From: Roseibium sp.
Lineage (GTDB): Bacteria > Pseudomonadota > Alphaproteobacteria > Rhizobiales > Stappiaceae
Length of the DNA stretch: 64,000 bases
Direction: 5' to 3'
NCBI GenBank assembly: GCA_017643925.1
Contig: JAEPML010000008.1
Span: 165,855-229,854 of the forward strand
The position numbers were made by a program, and so were the translations under genes. Numbering within the stretch: the stretch's first letter is position 1; each line of letters begins with the position of its first letter. Below, one piece after another: positions 9,985 through 17,726 of the stretch. The notes under the pieces are model-generated. The model saw nothing but the letters and a program-made list of their open reading frames with translations, was not told where the DNA came from and ran no database searches.

Positions 9985-11475
9985 TTGAAAGTTCTGATCG
10001 TCGAAGATGCCCTGCCCCTGGCCACTGTTTATGGACACCAGCTTTCCCGAGCCGGTATAGAGACCGTGCATGTCGAGACCGGTGCAGACGCCCTTTCGAA
10101 ACTCCGGAAAGGCGGTATCAGCGTCGTTCTGCTCGATTTGCAGTTGCCGGACATGAACGGTCGGGACGTCCTGACGGCGATCAGGGACGAACAGCTTCCG
10201 GTAACGGTTGTTGTGGTTACCAGTTCGGGATCAATAAAGACGGCAGTTGATGCCATGCAGGCTGGTGCGTACGACTTCCTCGTCAAACCGGTCGCCGAGG
10301 AGCGACTGGTAACCACGACGCGCAATGCCATGGAGCGTGAAACCCTTACCGAGGTTGTCGAGGAGGTCCGTAAACCTGCCTCTACCAAGGCACATCACGG
10401 CTTTGTCGGGTCTTCGCTGCCGATGACCGCTGTCTACAAGATGATCGAGAGTGTTGCCCGATCCAACGCGTCCGTCTTCATTACCGGTGAAAGCGGAACC
10501 GGCAAGGAGGTTTGTGCAGAGGCCATTCACAAGTCCAGCCCTCGGATGAAACACCCGTTTGTGCCGCTCAATTGTGCTGCTATCCCGAAAGACCTGATCG
10601 AGTCCGAGATATTCGGCCACATCAAGGGTGCGTTTACAGGAGCGACTTCCGACAGGGACGGTGCGGCGGCAAGGGCCGATGGTGGCACGCTTTTTCTTGA
10701 CGAGATCTGCGAACTTGAACTGAACCTGCAGGCGAAACTACTCCGCTTTCTGCAAAGTGGTACGGTTCAAAAGGTCGGTAGCGACAGCCTGAAGAAGGTC
10801 GACGTCAGGATCGTTTGCGCGACCAACCGGGATCCTCTGGCGGAGGTGGAAACCGGCCGGTTTCGCGAGGATCTATATTACCGTCTTCACGTATTGCCAA
10901 TCGGACTGCCGCCCCTGCGTGCGCGCGGCGCGGACATACTCGAACTTGCCAAACATTTTCTGCTTCAGTTTTCTGCAGAGGAACAAAAGGACTTCGAAGG
11001 TTTCTCGGTCGAGGCGGAGGAGATGCTCATGGCGCATTCCTGGCCGGGTAATGTCAGGGAAATGCAAAACACGATCCGAAATCTCGTCGTGCTGAACGAA
11101 GGCCCTATCGTCGAGACCGAGATGTTGTCGACTATGACCGGTCGTGTGCCGAATGTGCAAAAAGATCCCGCAGCAGTTCCATTGCAGGTGCCTCAGGCCG
11201 TTGCAGCAGCGCATGTTGTCGACAGTTTTGCAAACAGCAGCTGGCCCAACATAACGCTTTCACTCGGTCAGCCCTACGAGATTCTGGAACGCAAGTTGAT
11301 CGAAGCAACGATTGATGCCTGCGGCGGCAGCCTTCCGAAAACAGCACGTGTCTTGGAGGTCAGCCCGTCCACGCTCTACCGGAAGAAAGAGATCTGGGCG
11401 GCGCAAGACGATCAAGACGATGATGCGCCTGATGCCACTGATGAAGCAGCTTCTGAAGAGGCAACAGGAACCTGA
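9985..11475 (+). CDS. NtrC-family sigma-54-dependent response regulator
   Basis: 496 residues. Receiver domain with phospho-Asp51 (LLDLQLPDMNG), AAA+ domain with Walker A GESGTGKE (from residue 168), intact sigma-54 contact loop GAFTGA (about 215-220), Walker B GGTLFLDE, and a C-terminal Fis-type helix-turn-helix (about 442-470, PKTARVLEVSPSTLYRKK) followed by an acidic tail. It activates RNA polymerase-sigma-54 by ATP hydrolysis once phosphorylated. The start is the TTG at 9985, with GAAGGAG six bases upstream; an earlier TTG at 9955 lacks a ribosome site. It is 30 bases after the hybrid kinase, its probable partner. Overall design matches AlgB and other NtrC-like exopolysaccharide regulators. 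Proposed targets are the promoters at 163 and 13351. Confidence 0.9.
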   Translation: MKVLIVEDALPLATVYGHQLSRAGIETVHVETGADALSKLRKGGISVVLLDLQLPDMNGRDVLTAIRDEQLPVTVVVVTSSGSIKTAVDAMQAGAYDFLVKPVAEERLVTTTRNAMERETLTEVVEEVRKPASTKAHHGFVGSSLPMTAVYKMIESVARSNASVFITGESGTGKEVCAEAIHKSSPRMKHPFVPLNCAAIPKDLIESEIFGHIKGAFTGATSDRDGAAARADGGTLFLDEICELELNLQAKLLRFLQSGTVQKVGSDSLKKVDVRIVCATNRDPLAEVETGRFREDLYYRLHVLPIGLPPLRARGADILELAKHFLLQFSAEEQKDFEGFSVEAEEMLMAHSWPGNVREMQNTIRNLVVLNEGPIVETEMLSTMTGRVPNVQKDPAAVPLQVPQAVAAAHVVDSFANSSWPNITLSLGQPYEILERKLIEATIDACGGSLPKTARVLEVSPSTLYRKKEIWAAQDDQDDDAPDATDEAASEEATGT

Positions 11476-11510
11476 AGAAGCGTCAAGTCCAGGTTCCTGC
11501 CTATCTTTTT
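11465..11510 (+). terminator. Rho-independent terminator of kinase/regulator operon
   Basis: A perfect 10-base stem (CAGGAACCTG / CAGGTTCCTG, 11465-11474 and 11490-11499) with a 15-base loop, followed by a T-run at 11506-11510. The left arm overlaps the stop codon of the regulator gene. It lies between convergent genes. Confidence 0.75.
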
Positions 11511-11513
11511 CAG

Positions 11514-12086
11514 CTAGTCACGCAAGATCATTTCCGCCATTCCGATTGCCGCGACATGTGAGGTGATTGGAGTGAGGCCACTCATCATGAATCGGCGCAC
11601 CTCTGCTCGCGGGACCGTTACGAGAGCCGTTTCCTCCAGATCCCCTGAATTCGCCTCGCCAAGCTTGATAACGTGGCTGGCGACGAAAATGTAAGAAGTC
11701 GCGATCTTCTGATTACCGTGCAGAACCAGGCTTGGCGCTGCAATCCACTTGCCACCGCCATACCCGGTTTCTTCCAGCAGCTCCCGGCGCGCCGAAAACT
11801 CGACATCTTCGCCTGGATCGATCTGGCCTCCCGGCAATGTGAGGCAGACCTCCCCTACCCCGTGCTTGTATTGACGCAGCATGAGGACCTCGTTCTCTTC
11901 GGTTACGGCATAAACCGTTGCAAAGGATGGAAGGTCTATCTGGTAGTAGTCATCGACAATCCGGTTGTCCGGCAGACAAACGGTCTGGCGCATAACGCGC
12001 AAACGGTTGCTGGCCTCGAAAACCTTGTTGCTGTTCAGGAGCGCCCAGTGTTGCGGGTTCTGGACCTTCTGCCTTGCCGCATCCAT
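11514..12086 (-). CDS. NUDIX hydrolase (ADP-ribose pyrophosphatase-like)
   Basis: 190 residues with a complete Nudix box (GGQIDPGEDVEFSARRELLEETGY, about residues 91-114, fitting GX5EX7REUXEEXGU). NUDIX enzymes hydrolyse nucleoside diphosphates linked to another group; the size and layout resemble ADP-ribose or nucleotide-sugar pyrophosphatases. The ATG at 12086 has AGGAGG six bases upstream; the longer TTG start at 12101 would use the ribosome site itself as codons. It begins one base after the stop of the PMM-like gene, so the two form an operon. The substrate is not known; a sugar nucleotide would fit the setting. Confidence 0.85.
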   Translation of the reverse strand: MDAARQKVQNPQHWALLNSNKVFEASNRLRVMRQTVCLPDNRIVDDYYQIDLPSFATVYAVTEENEVLMLRQYKHGVGEVCLTLPGGQIDPGEDVEFSARRELLEETGYGGGKWIAAPSLVLHGNQKIATSYIFVASHVIKLGEANSGDLEETALVTVPRAEVRRFMMSGLTPITSHVAAIGMAEMILRD

Positions 12087-12087
12087 C

Positions 12088-12927
12088 TCATACCTCCTCA
12101 AGGTGCCATTTTTCGAGGTTGATCTGGGCTTCCCGGCCTTCCAGGCATCTCATTTCGTAACTGAGCAACTGGCTGACATCACTCGGGCCTCCAACAACAG
12201 AGCAGATATCCTGACCGGAAAAGGCTGCCTCGAGCGGCTTGGCGAAGCCCTCAACCGACTGATGCATCAGGTAACTGACTATGCGTGCCGATTTGTGACG
12301 GGTAAGAATATGGCTGCGAACCATCGCGCTGCTGAAAGACGACGGCATGATCAACAAACCGGTTTCGGTGTCGCGGTAGATGTCATGATCGGGAAACCGT
12401 GCGCTGAATTCGTCGATCACGACACACAGTTCCTGGTGTTCCTTTTCCCAGTTGGCGTATTCCCTGAGTTGCCTGGAGGTGCTTTTTGTTCCAGCCATGC
12501 AAATCCGCAAGGATGCCGGACCACAGTCGATCATCGGGGCCCGCTTGTCCGGATAGGTGCTTTTCTGGACGACCTTCGCGGCAAATTCATAAAGATCATC
12601 GGATAAGTCATGCTCGTGACGAATTTGAAGTTCGTTTTTCACCCACAGTTCAGAGCCGGCATTCGTGAAGACCCCTGCCAGGGAGTTCAAAACACGAGCG
12701 GGGACCCGGCGCATGACTTCATTGTAGTTGGTGCGGCTCAACAGGTAGCAGGGACGCTTGCCGGCAAAAGCCGCGAGATAGGACGCGAACTCAAACTCGA
12801 TGACGCCATTCCGGCTGTCGGTCAATGTCTCCAAGTCAAACAGGAAGACATTTTCAAAGCCCCTTGAGTTGGGTGCGACGGGGCCTGAAACACGACCCAC
12901 GGGTGAGAATACTGGCTTCGGAAACAT
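12088..12927 (-). CDS. Phosphomannomutase-like HAD protein, probably non-catalytic
   Basis: 279 residues. The central part (MIDCGPASLRICMAG, later YANWEKEHQ, ARFPDHDIYRDTETGLLIMP) follows the cap and substrate region of eukaryotic-type phosphomannomutases. However, HAD motif I, normally FDVDGTLT, reads FDLETLT: the second aspartate is Glu and the glycine is missing; the late GGND/GDK loops also read VVGGPSD. It is therefore probably impaired or specialised. The ATG at 12927 has GGAGGAGC just upstream; extension to 13113 is AT-rich and not protein-like. It is divergent from the algD-like gene, whose substrate GDP-mannose derives from phosphomannomutase product, so a regulatory role in mannose flux is an appealing guess. 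Confidence 0.62.
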   Translation of the reverse strand: MFPKPVFSPVGRVSGPVAPNSRGFENVFLFDLETLTDSRNGVIEFEFASYLAAFAGKRPCYLLSRTNYNEVMRRVPARVLNSLAGVFTNAGSELWVKNELQIRHEHDLSDDLYEFAAKVVQKSTYPDKRAPMIDCGPASLRICMAGTKSTSRQLREYANWEKEHQELCVVIDEFSARFPDHDIYRDTETGLLIMPSSFSSAMVRSHILTRHKSARIVSYLMHQSVEGFAKPLEAAFSGQDICSVVGGPSDVSQLLSYEMRCLEGREAQINLEKWHLEEV

Positions 12928-13403
12928 GATCGCTCCTCCATTTGGATTTTCCTGATGGAGGCGTTGCAATCCTTTGGCCAGTTTCGGCGCTGGTTGGCGC
13001 AAAGGATTAAACATGTATAAAAACAGATACTTAAAACATTTTTGAGTTCGGTTTTCAAAATGAACGGCAATGCGGCATTTGCGAAAAAACAAACCTGAAA
13101 TCTGAAAATGCAAACAATTGAACGATCAACCGCACTCAAGCAATTCAATACGGTCGGGTACACAGGCAGCTGCGCTTCAAAATCGTCAACCAGACTTGAA
13201 CCTGGCGGTGTGTGCCAGTTTCCAGTCTTGGATATTCCTTGCCAAAAATCGAAAAAATTTTTGCAAATTTCGAAATTCGAATTTTGGCACGCGATACCGT
13301 AAGAATTCGTAAACTATTGATAAAATGCAAAAAATATATCTGAAAGGATTTTGGCACGGTCCTTGTTCCTTGTTTGCCAGGAAATTTATCCGGGAGCAAA
13401 CCA
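12928..13403. other. AT-rich divergent regulatory region
   Basis: These 476 bases separate the PMM-like gene from the algD-like gene and contain no convincing gene. They are clearly more AT-rich than the flanking coding sequence, with A/T tracts and short palindromes around 13250-13285 (AAAAAATTTTT, TTCGAATT). The decamer TTTTGGCACG occurs twice (13283-13292 and 13349-13358), the second copy forming the -24 part of the proposed algD promoter. The length and composition fit a regulatory region with upstream activator binding and DNA bending. Confidence 0.6.
13351..13368 (+). promoter_or_regulatory. Sigma-54-like -24/-12 promoter of algD-like gene
   Basis: TTGGCACG, four bases, then TTGTT: the -24 half is a perfect consensus match and the -12 half has GT in place of GC. 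It lies 53 bases before the ATG at 13404, predicting initiation near 13378. The element at 163-180 has the same spacing and the same -12 variant. In Pseudomonas, algD is also known to be served by alternative sigma factors including RpoN. Confidence 0.58.
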
Positions 13404-14813
13404 ATGAACATGTATGTTGGAAATCTGAACACCGCACGCAAAATTGAAATCACGCCTTTTCGTGTTGTAGAGCCCAAGGCCTCTATCAGCGTGATTGGCC
13501 TGGGCTATGTGGGGGCTGTCTCTCTTGCGTGCCTCAGTTCTTTGGGTCACCGGGTCGTGGGGGCAGACATCGACGAGAAAAAGGTCGACTCCATTGCATG
13601 GGGCAACAGCCCGATCCACGAAGACCGACTGTCAGAGCTTTTGACCCGCGGTGTTGCTGAAGACCTGCTTTCGGCGACAACAAACCTTCCAAGAGCCGTC
13701 CGCGAAACCGACGTGACCTTTGTATCTGTCGGAACCCCGACAAGCGCAGACGGTGGTTGCGACACGCGTGCTATCGAAGTGGTCGCCAAGGGCATCGGTG
13801 AAGCGCTCGCCCAGAAAGAGGCATTTCACGTGGTGGTCCTGAGGTGCTCCGTGCCCCCTGGAACAACGCTTGAAGTCATGAAACCGATAATCGAGCGTCA
13901 TTCCGGAAAGGTCGCCGGGGTCGACTTCGGCATCGGCTTCAATCCGGAGTTTCTGAGAGAAGGTACCGCGGTTGCAGATTTTCATGAGCCGCCCAAGACG
14001 GTTATCGGCGTAACCGACGAAAAGACGGCCGACGTTCTTTCGAAAATCTACGAACCGGTTGACCGGTCACCGATAGTGACAACCGTGGAAGTCGCCGAGC
14101 TTGTGAAATATGTCGACAATGTCTGGCATGCGAGCAAGGTCTGCTTTGCCAACGAAGTCGGCCGCCTGTGTAAGCCGATGGGCATCGACAGCCACGCCGT
14201 CATGGATATCTTCGTCCAGGACACGAAGCTGAACCTTTCTCCGTACTACCTCAAGCCGGGTTTCGCCTTTGGCGGCTCCTGCCTGCCCAAGGAAGTTCGT
14301 GCAGTCAGTCATCTTGCCAAGACGCTCGGTGTCGAATTGCCCATGATCGACGCACTGATGCCGTCCAACCAGAAACAGATCGATCAGGCTGTGGATCTGG
14401 TCGAAAGGACCGGTGCGAAAAAGGTCGCCGTTCTGGGTGTTGCCTTCAAGCCGGGAACAGACGACCTGCGCGAAAGCCCGACCCTTGAACTGATCGCCGA
14501 GCTCAAGGCCAAGGGTGTTGAGGTTACTGCATACGACCCGGCGATCGAACCCGGTCCGCATATCTCGCAACAGTTCGAGTACATGCGCTACGCGGCGCCG
14601 CATTTGAAGGATGTCGTGGAAGACCTGCCTGTGTTTCTGAAGGAAACGCCAGGCGATGCAATCGAGGAAGCGGATGCGATCATCGTGTCGCAGAAAATTC
14701 CGGAACTTCGGAGTGTGTTGAAGTCCAAGAAGGAAGACGCAGCGATTGTGGACCTTGTCCGCATAACCGCTCCCCTGCCTGCCTCTTCCGACTACACCGG
14801 TATTGGCTGGTAG
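13404..14813 (+). CDS. algD: GDP-mannose 6-dehydrogenase-like nucleotide-sugar dehydrogenase
   Basis: 469 residues of the UDP-glucose/GDP-mannose dehydrogenase family, which oxidises a sugar nucleotide twice at C6 to a uronate with NAD. The Rossmann motif is VIGLGYVGAVSLA; catalytic Cys293 is in FAFGGSCLPKEVRA; NPEFLREGTAVADFHEPPKTVIG resembles AlgD more than Ugd, as does LRCSVPPGTT. GDP-mannuronate for an alginate-like polymer is therefore the likely product, though the substrate cannot be fixed from sequence alone. The ATG at 13404 follows GGGAGC. It is monocistronic, with a sigma-54-like promoter and a strong hairpin downstream, and lies apart from the acetylation operon. Confidence 0.78.
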   Translation: MNMYVGNLNTARKIEITPFRVVEPKASISVIGLGYVGAVSLACLSSLGHRVVGADIDEKKVDSIAWGNSPIHEDRLSELLTRGVAEDLLSATTNLPRAVRETDVTFVSVGTPTSADGGCDTRAIEVVAKGIGEALAQKEAFHVVVLRCSVPPGTTLEVMKPIIERHSGKVAGVDFGIGFNPEFLREGTAVADFHEPPKTVIGVTDEKTADVLSKIYEPVDRSPIVTTVEVAELVKYVDNVWHASKVCFANEVGRLCKPMGIDSHAVMDIFVQDTKLNLSPYYLKPGFAFGGSCLPKEVRAVSHLAKTLGVELPMIDALMPSNQKQIDQAVDLVERTGAKKVAVLGVAFKPGTDDLRESPTLELIAELKAKGVEVTAYDPAIEPGPHISQQFEYMRYAAPHLKDVVEDLPVFLKETPGDAIEEADAIIVSQKIPELRSVLKSKKEDAAIVDLVRITAPLPASSDYTGIGW

Positions 14814-14830
14814 GTCGACCGCATACTCCC

Positions 14831-14890
14831 GTCCGCTCCCTTTCGTCCCATCGCCCACCCAGGAAAGGGAGCGGACACTTCCCCTCTCTC
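14831..14890 (+). terminator. Long hairpin after algD-like gene, probable terminator
   Basis: A perfect 14-base stem (14831-14844 with 14863-14876; GTCCGCTCCCTTTC pairs with GAAAGGGAGCGGAC) with an 18-base loop lies 17 bases after the algD-like stop. It is followed by a pyrimidine-rich stretch (ACTTCCCCTCTC) rather than a clean T-run, so it may terminate weakly or act as a 3-prime stabilising structure. Confidence 0.5.
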
Positions 14891-15036
14891 GCATCGTTAT
14901 CGACGTATTCCCACAAGCCGCCAGGATTGTTGGCTTGTTTGTAGAACAGCGTGGCAGACATTGGCATTGCACCTTGCAAACAAAGCAGAAATTTCGGAAG
15001 TTCGCTGCATTGCGTTTGTGACTTTGAGGTTGTGCC

Positions 15037-16686
15037 GTGAAATTGCCGGAAGCGATCAAGGACAATCTTTCCCCCATCAGTCTGATCGTTGCCGTAAGCT
15101 TCTTCGGGGCAGCATTGACCCCTTCCCTCATGCCCCGCGAACCGATCATCCAGGCGTCCCTGTGTGCCGTTGTTGCAAGCCTTGGATATGAGGCAACGTT
15201 GCTTGCCAGAGCTCTCTGGAGATACCTGGAACTACCGGAACTGAAAGACCGTGCCAGACGCCTCTGGGTCGTCGTGGCGCTCGTCATCAGCGTCACAATC
15301 ATCATCTACTCGCTTTCAAAGGCTGCGTCCTGGCAAAACGCGACCCGAGCTGCCGTGGATCTACCACCGCTGGAGACAGCAGCGCCCTTTTTCATTTTCT
15401 TTGTCGGCACGTTTTTCGGCCTGTTGTTGTGGTCGGTTTTCCGGTTGGCGGGCCTGGCCCGTCGTCTATTGTCCGCCCAGCTGGACAGGTTCGTGCCGCG
15501 CAGGATCGGGATAGTGCTTTCCGTCACACTGGTCGCCTGGCTATTCTGGGCGCTCATAGACGGCGCGTTGGTTCGAAACCTTTTTCGGGCTGCCGACACC
15601 CCTTTTCTCGCAGCGGACATGCTGATAGAGCCGGACATTGCCCAACCGATGTCACCCGTAAAATCCGGCAGCCCGAATTCCCTGATACGATGGGACGAAA
15701 TGGGTCGTCGTGGCCGTCAATACGTAGCCAACGCACCCACAAAAGAAGAAATAGCGGAGTTTTATTCTGGCCAGATCCTGGAACCTGTCAGGGTCTATGT
15801 CGGCAGAAGATCAGCTGAAACGGCGAAGGAACGCGCCAATCTGGCACTCCGTGAGCTCATTCGCGTTGGGGGGTTTGAACGCAAGGCACTGGTCGTCGGC
15901 GTCCCGCCCGGAACAGGCTGGATGGACCCGGGTGCCCATGACACGCTTGATTTCATGCTCGGTGGCAACGTCGCGACTGTTGCCGTTCAATATTCCTATC
16001 TCACCAGTTTTCTGTCGCTGCTGGCCAATCCGGAATATGGCACAGAACAGGCGGCGGCCTTGTTCAACGCGATCTACGATTACTGGACACTCCTTCCCAA
16101 GGACAAGCGGCCGGATTTTTACGTTTTCGGGATCAGTCAGGGCGCGTTTAACTCGCAGGCAACGTTGCCCTTGTTCGATCTGCTTGGAGACCCGATACAG
16201 GGAGCGCTGTGGACTGGCTCCCCCTTCTTTTCCCGGTATTGGGCGGAGGTCCGGAACAACAGGAACGAAGACAGCCCTGCCTGGCGCCCGACATTCGGCA
16301 ACGGGTCACTCGTTCGGGTCATGGATCAATATGGCGGGCTCGACGGCAATTTCACAGAATGGGGTCCAATCAGGGCGGTGTTCCTGAACTATGGCAGCGA
16401 TCCGATCGTGAATTTCACCTATGACAGCGCCATTCGCCCGCCTGCCTGGTTGAACGAACCCAGAGCGCCGGATGTTTCCGACAAGCTGTCCTGGTTCCCT
16501 GTGGTCACCATGCTTCAGATTGCGCTGGATTCCCTGTTTGCGCTCGATGTTCCCAGGTTCGGTCACTATTACATCGCGCCGGATTACATCGATGCCTGGG
16601 CAGCCGTTGTCGAACCGGAAGGCTGGACCGACGAAAAAGCCCGGCAGTTAAAGGCAATCTTCGAAAAGCGTGGACCGTCCATGTGA
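15037..16686 (+). CDS. Alpha/beta-hydrolase family membrane protein (Abhydrolase_9-like)
   Basis: 549 residues. The N-terminal part (about 1-210) has four to five membrane segments and matches the membrane domain found before this hydrolase type; the C-terminal part is an alpha/beta hydrolase with nucleophile elbow FGISQGAF (Ser367) and GVPPGTGWMDPGAHDTLDFMLGG. Such proteins are conserved but their substrate is not known. Starts with GTG at 15037 after a TTGAGG-like site. It follows the algD-like gene by 223 bases that include a hairpin, so it is probably a separate transcript. Confidence 0.75.
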   Translation: MKLPEAIKDNLSPISLIVAVSFFGAALTPSLMPREPIIQASLCAVVASLGYEATLLARALWRYLELPELKDRARRLWVVVALVISVTIIIYSLSKAASWQNATRAAVDLPPLETAAPFFIFFVGTFFGLLLWSVFRLAGLARRLLSAQLDRFVPRRIGIVLSVTLVAWLFWALIDGALVRNLFRAADTPFLAADMLIEPDIAQPMSPVKSGSPNSLIRWDEMGRRGRQYVANAPTKEEIAEFYSGQILEPVRVYVGRRSAETAKERANLALRELIRVGGFERKALVVGVPPGTGWMDPGAHDTLDFMLGGNVATVAVQYSYLTSFLSLLANPEYGTEQAAALFNAIYDYWTLLPKDKRPDFYVFGISQGAFNSQATLPLFDLLGDPIQGALWTGSPFFSRYWAEVRNNRNEDSPAWRPTFGNGSLVRVMDQYGGLDGNFTEWGPIRAVFLNYGSDPIVNFTYDSAIRPPAWLNEPRAPDVSDKLSWFPVVTMLQIALDSLFALDVPRFGHYYIAPDYIDAWAAVVEPEGWTDEKARQLKAIFEKRGPSM

Positions 16687-16705
16687 TCCGGATTTCAGAG
16701 ACACG

Positions 16706-17665
16706 TCAGCTTTTTTCCAGCAATTGGCTCAAGCCGCGCTTGAACTCGTCTTTTGCTGGCTCTGCTGCTGCAATGATGTCTTCGACCTTGAAGAAATCCA
16801 TCGTCAGAAATTTCCCGATCGGGGGCTCAATGAAGAGGTCAGGTGTTGAACATTGCAGTTTCGAGGTGACCAGTGAATGCAGGGTTATTGACACCGAGCC
16901 GATCCAGGTTTCCAAGCCACTCGGCAGGTGTTTCTTGGAGAAGTCGCTTCCCGTTACATCCACACCGACGGTGTAGTGTCTATCACCATCAAGCACATCG
17001 AATGGCGTGGGGTTGACGAACCCCCCATCAATCAGGACCTTCTCGTCGATCTTTACTGGTGTGAGCAGCATTGGCAGCGCCGATGACGCCGCTATCGCGG
17101 GCAAAAGAGGTCCCTTTGTGAGCACCACTTCCGACTGGGTGTAAAAATCAGTGGCAATGACCTTAAGCGGAATGCCCAGGTCCTCGAACGTATTGGCGTG
17201 CGTCTTCGGAAACACGGTTTCGAACAGTACGATCGGGTCAATGATTGCGGGTCGCGACAAGTTAAAGAGCGACGACCAGGTCTTCCCATTTTTCAGAAAC
17301 AACGTGTTGAGAAGTTTCGCCTTTTCCGTAAACAATTCGACGGTGAATTCCCGGATTTCAGATCCGCTCATACCGCTCGCGTAAAAACTGCCGAGAATGG
17401 CACCCATCGACGTTCCAGAAATCTCGGCCGGTTTTGTCCCAAGTTCGTCCATAGCTTCCAGAATGGGAATATGGGCGAAAGCTTTTGCGGCCCCGCCCCC
17501 GAGCGCGAGAGAAAAACCGTCCTTCTTCTGGTGCGGGGTGTCCGGTTCTACCGATTTTGCCAGCGTCGACGCCGGGAGTGCGCTCATAGTGCCGGCTGAC
17601 ATGGCAGCCAGCATGAGATCTCTGCGTTTGATCATTGTTGAGAAAGCCTGGATATGAACATTCAC
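16706..17665 (-). CDS. Patatin-like phospholipase family protein
   Basis: 319 residues. Patatin features are complete: oxyanion loop LGGGAAKAFAHI (about residues 55-66), nucleophile Ser86 in GTSMG, and the Asp of the dyad in LIDGGFVNP. The N-terminus has a twin-arginine-like signal (KRRDLMLAAMSAG), suggesting export of the folded protein. GGGAAG precedes the ATG at 17665; an internal ATG at 17635 is a possible alternative. Lipid acyl hydrolase activity is expected; RssA-like proteins are the closest type. It converges with the alpha/beta hydrolase gene, with 19 bases between the stops. Confidence 0.82.
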   Translation of the reverse strand: MNVHIQAFSTMIKRRDLMLAAMSAGTMSALPASTLAKSVEPDTPHQKKDGFSLALGGGAAKAFAHIPILEAMDELGTKPAEISGTSMGAILGSFYASGMSGSEIREFTVELFTEKAKLLNTLFLKNGKTWSSLFNLSRPAIIDPIVLFETVFPKTHANTFEDLGIPLKVIATDFYTQSEVVLTKGPLLPAIAASSALPMLLTPVKIDEKVLIDGGFVNPTPFDVLDGDRHYTVGVDVTGSDFSKKHLPSGLETWIGSVSITLHSLVTSKLQCSTPDLFIEPPIGKFLTMDFFKVEDIIAAAEPAKDEFKRGLSQLLEKS

Positions 17666-17726
17666 TTCCCTGCCCGATTGAGCAAGTTCGCAAAGAAGCT
17701 TCGATCAATTCAGGTAGAGTTTCAAC

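Noticed and set aside
14067..15305. 412-codon minus-strand frame across the end of algD and the intergenic region
   Set aside because: Shadow frame; it crosses the algD hairpin and has no homology I recognise.
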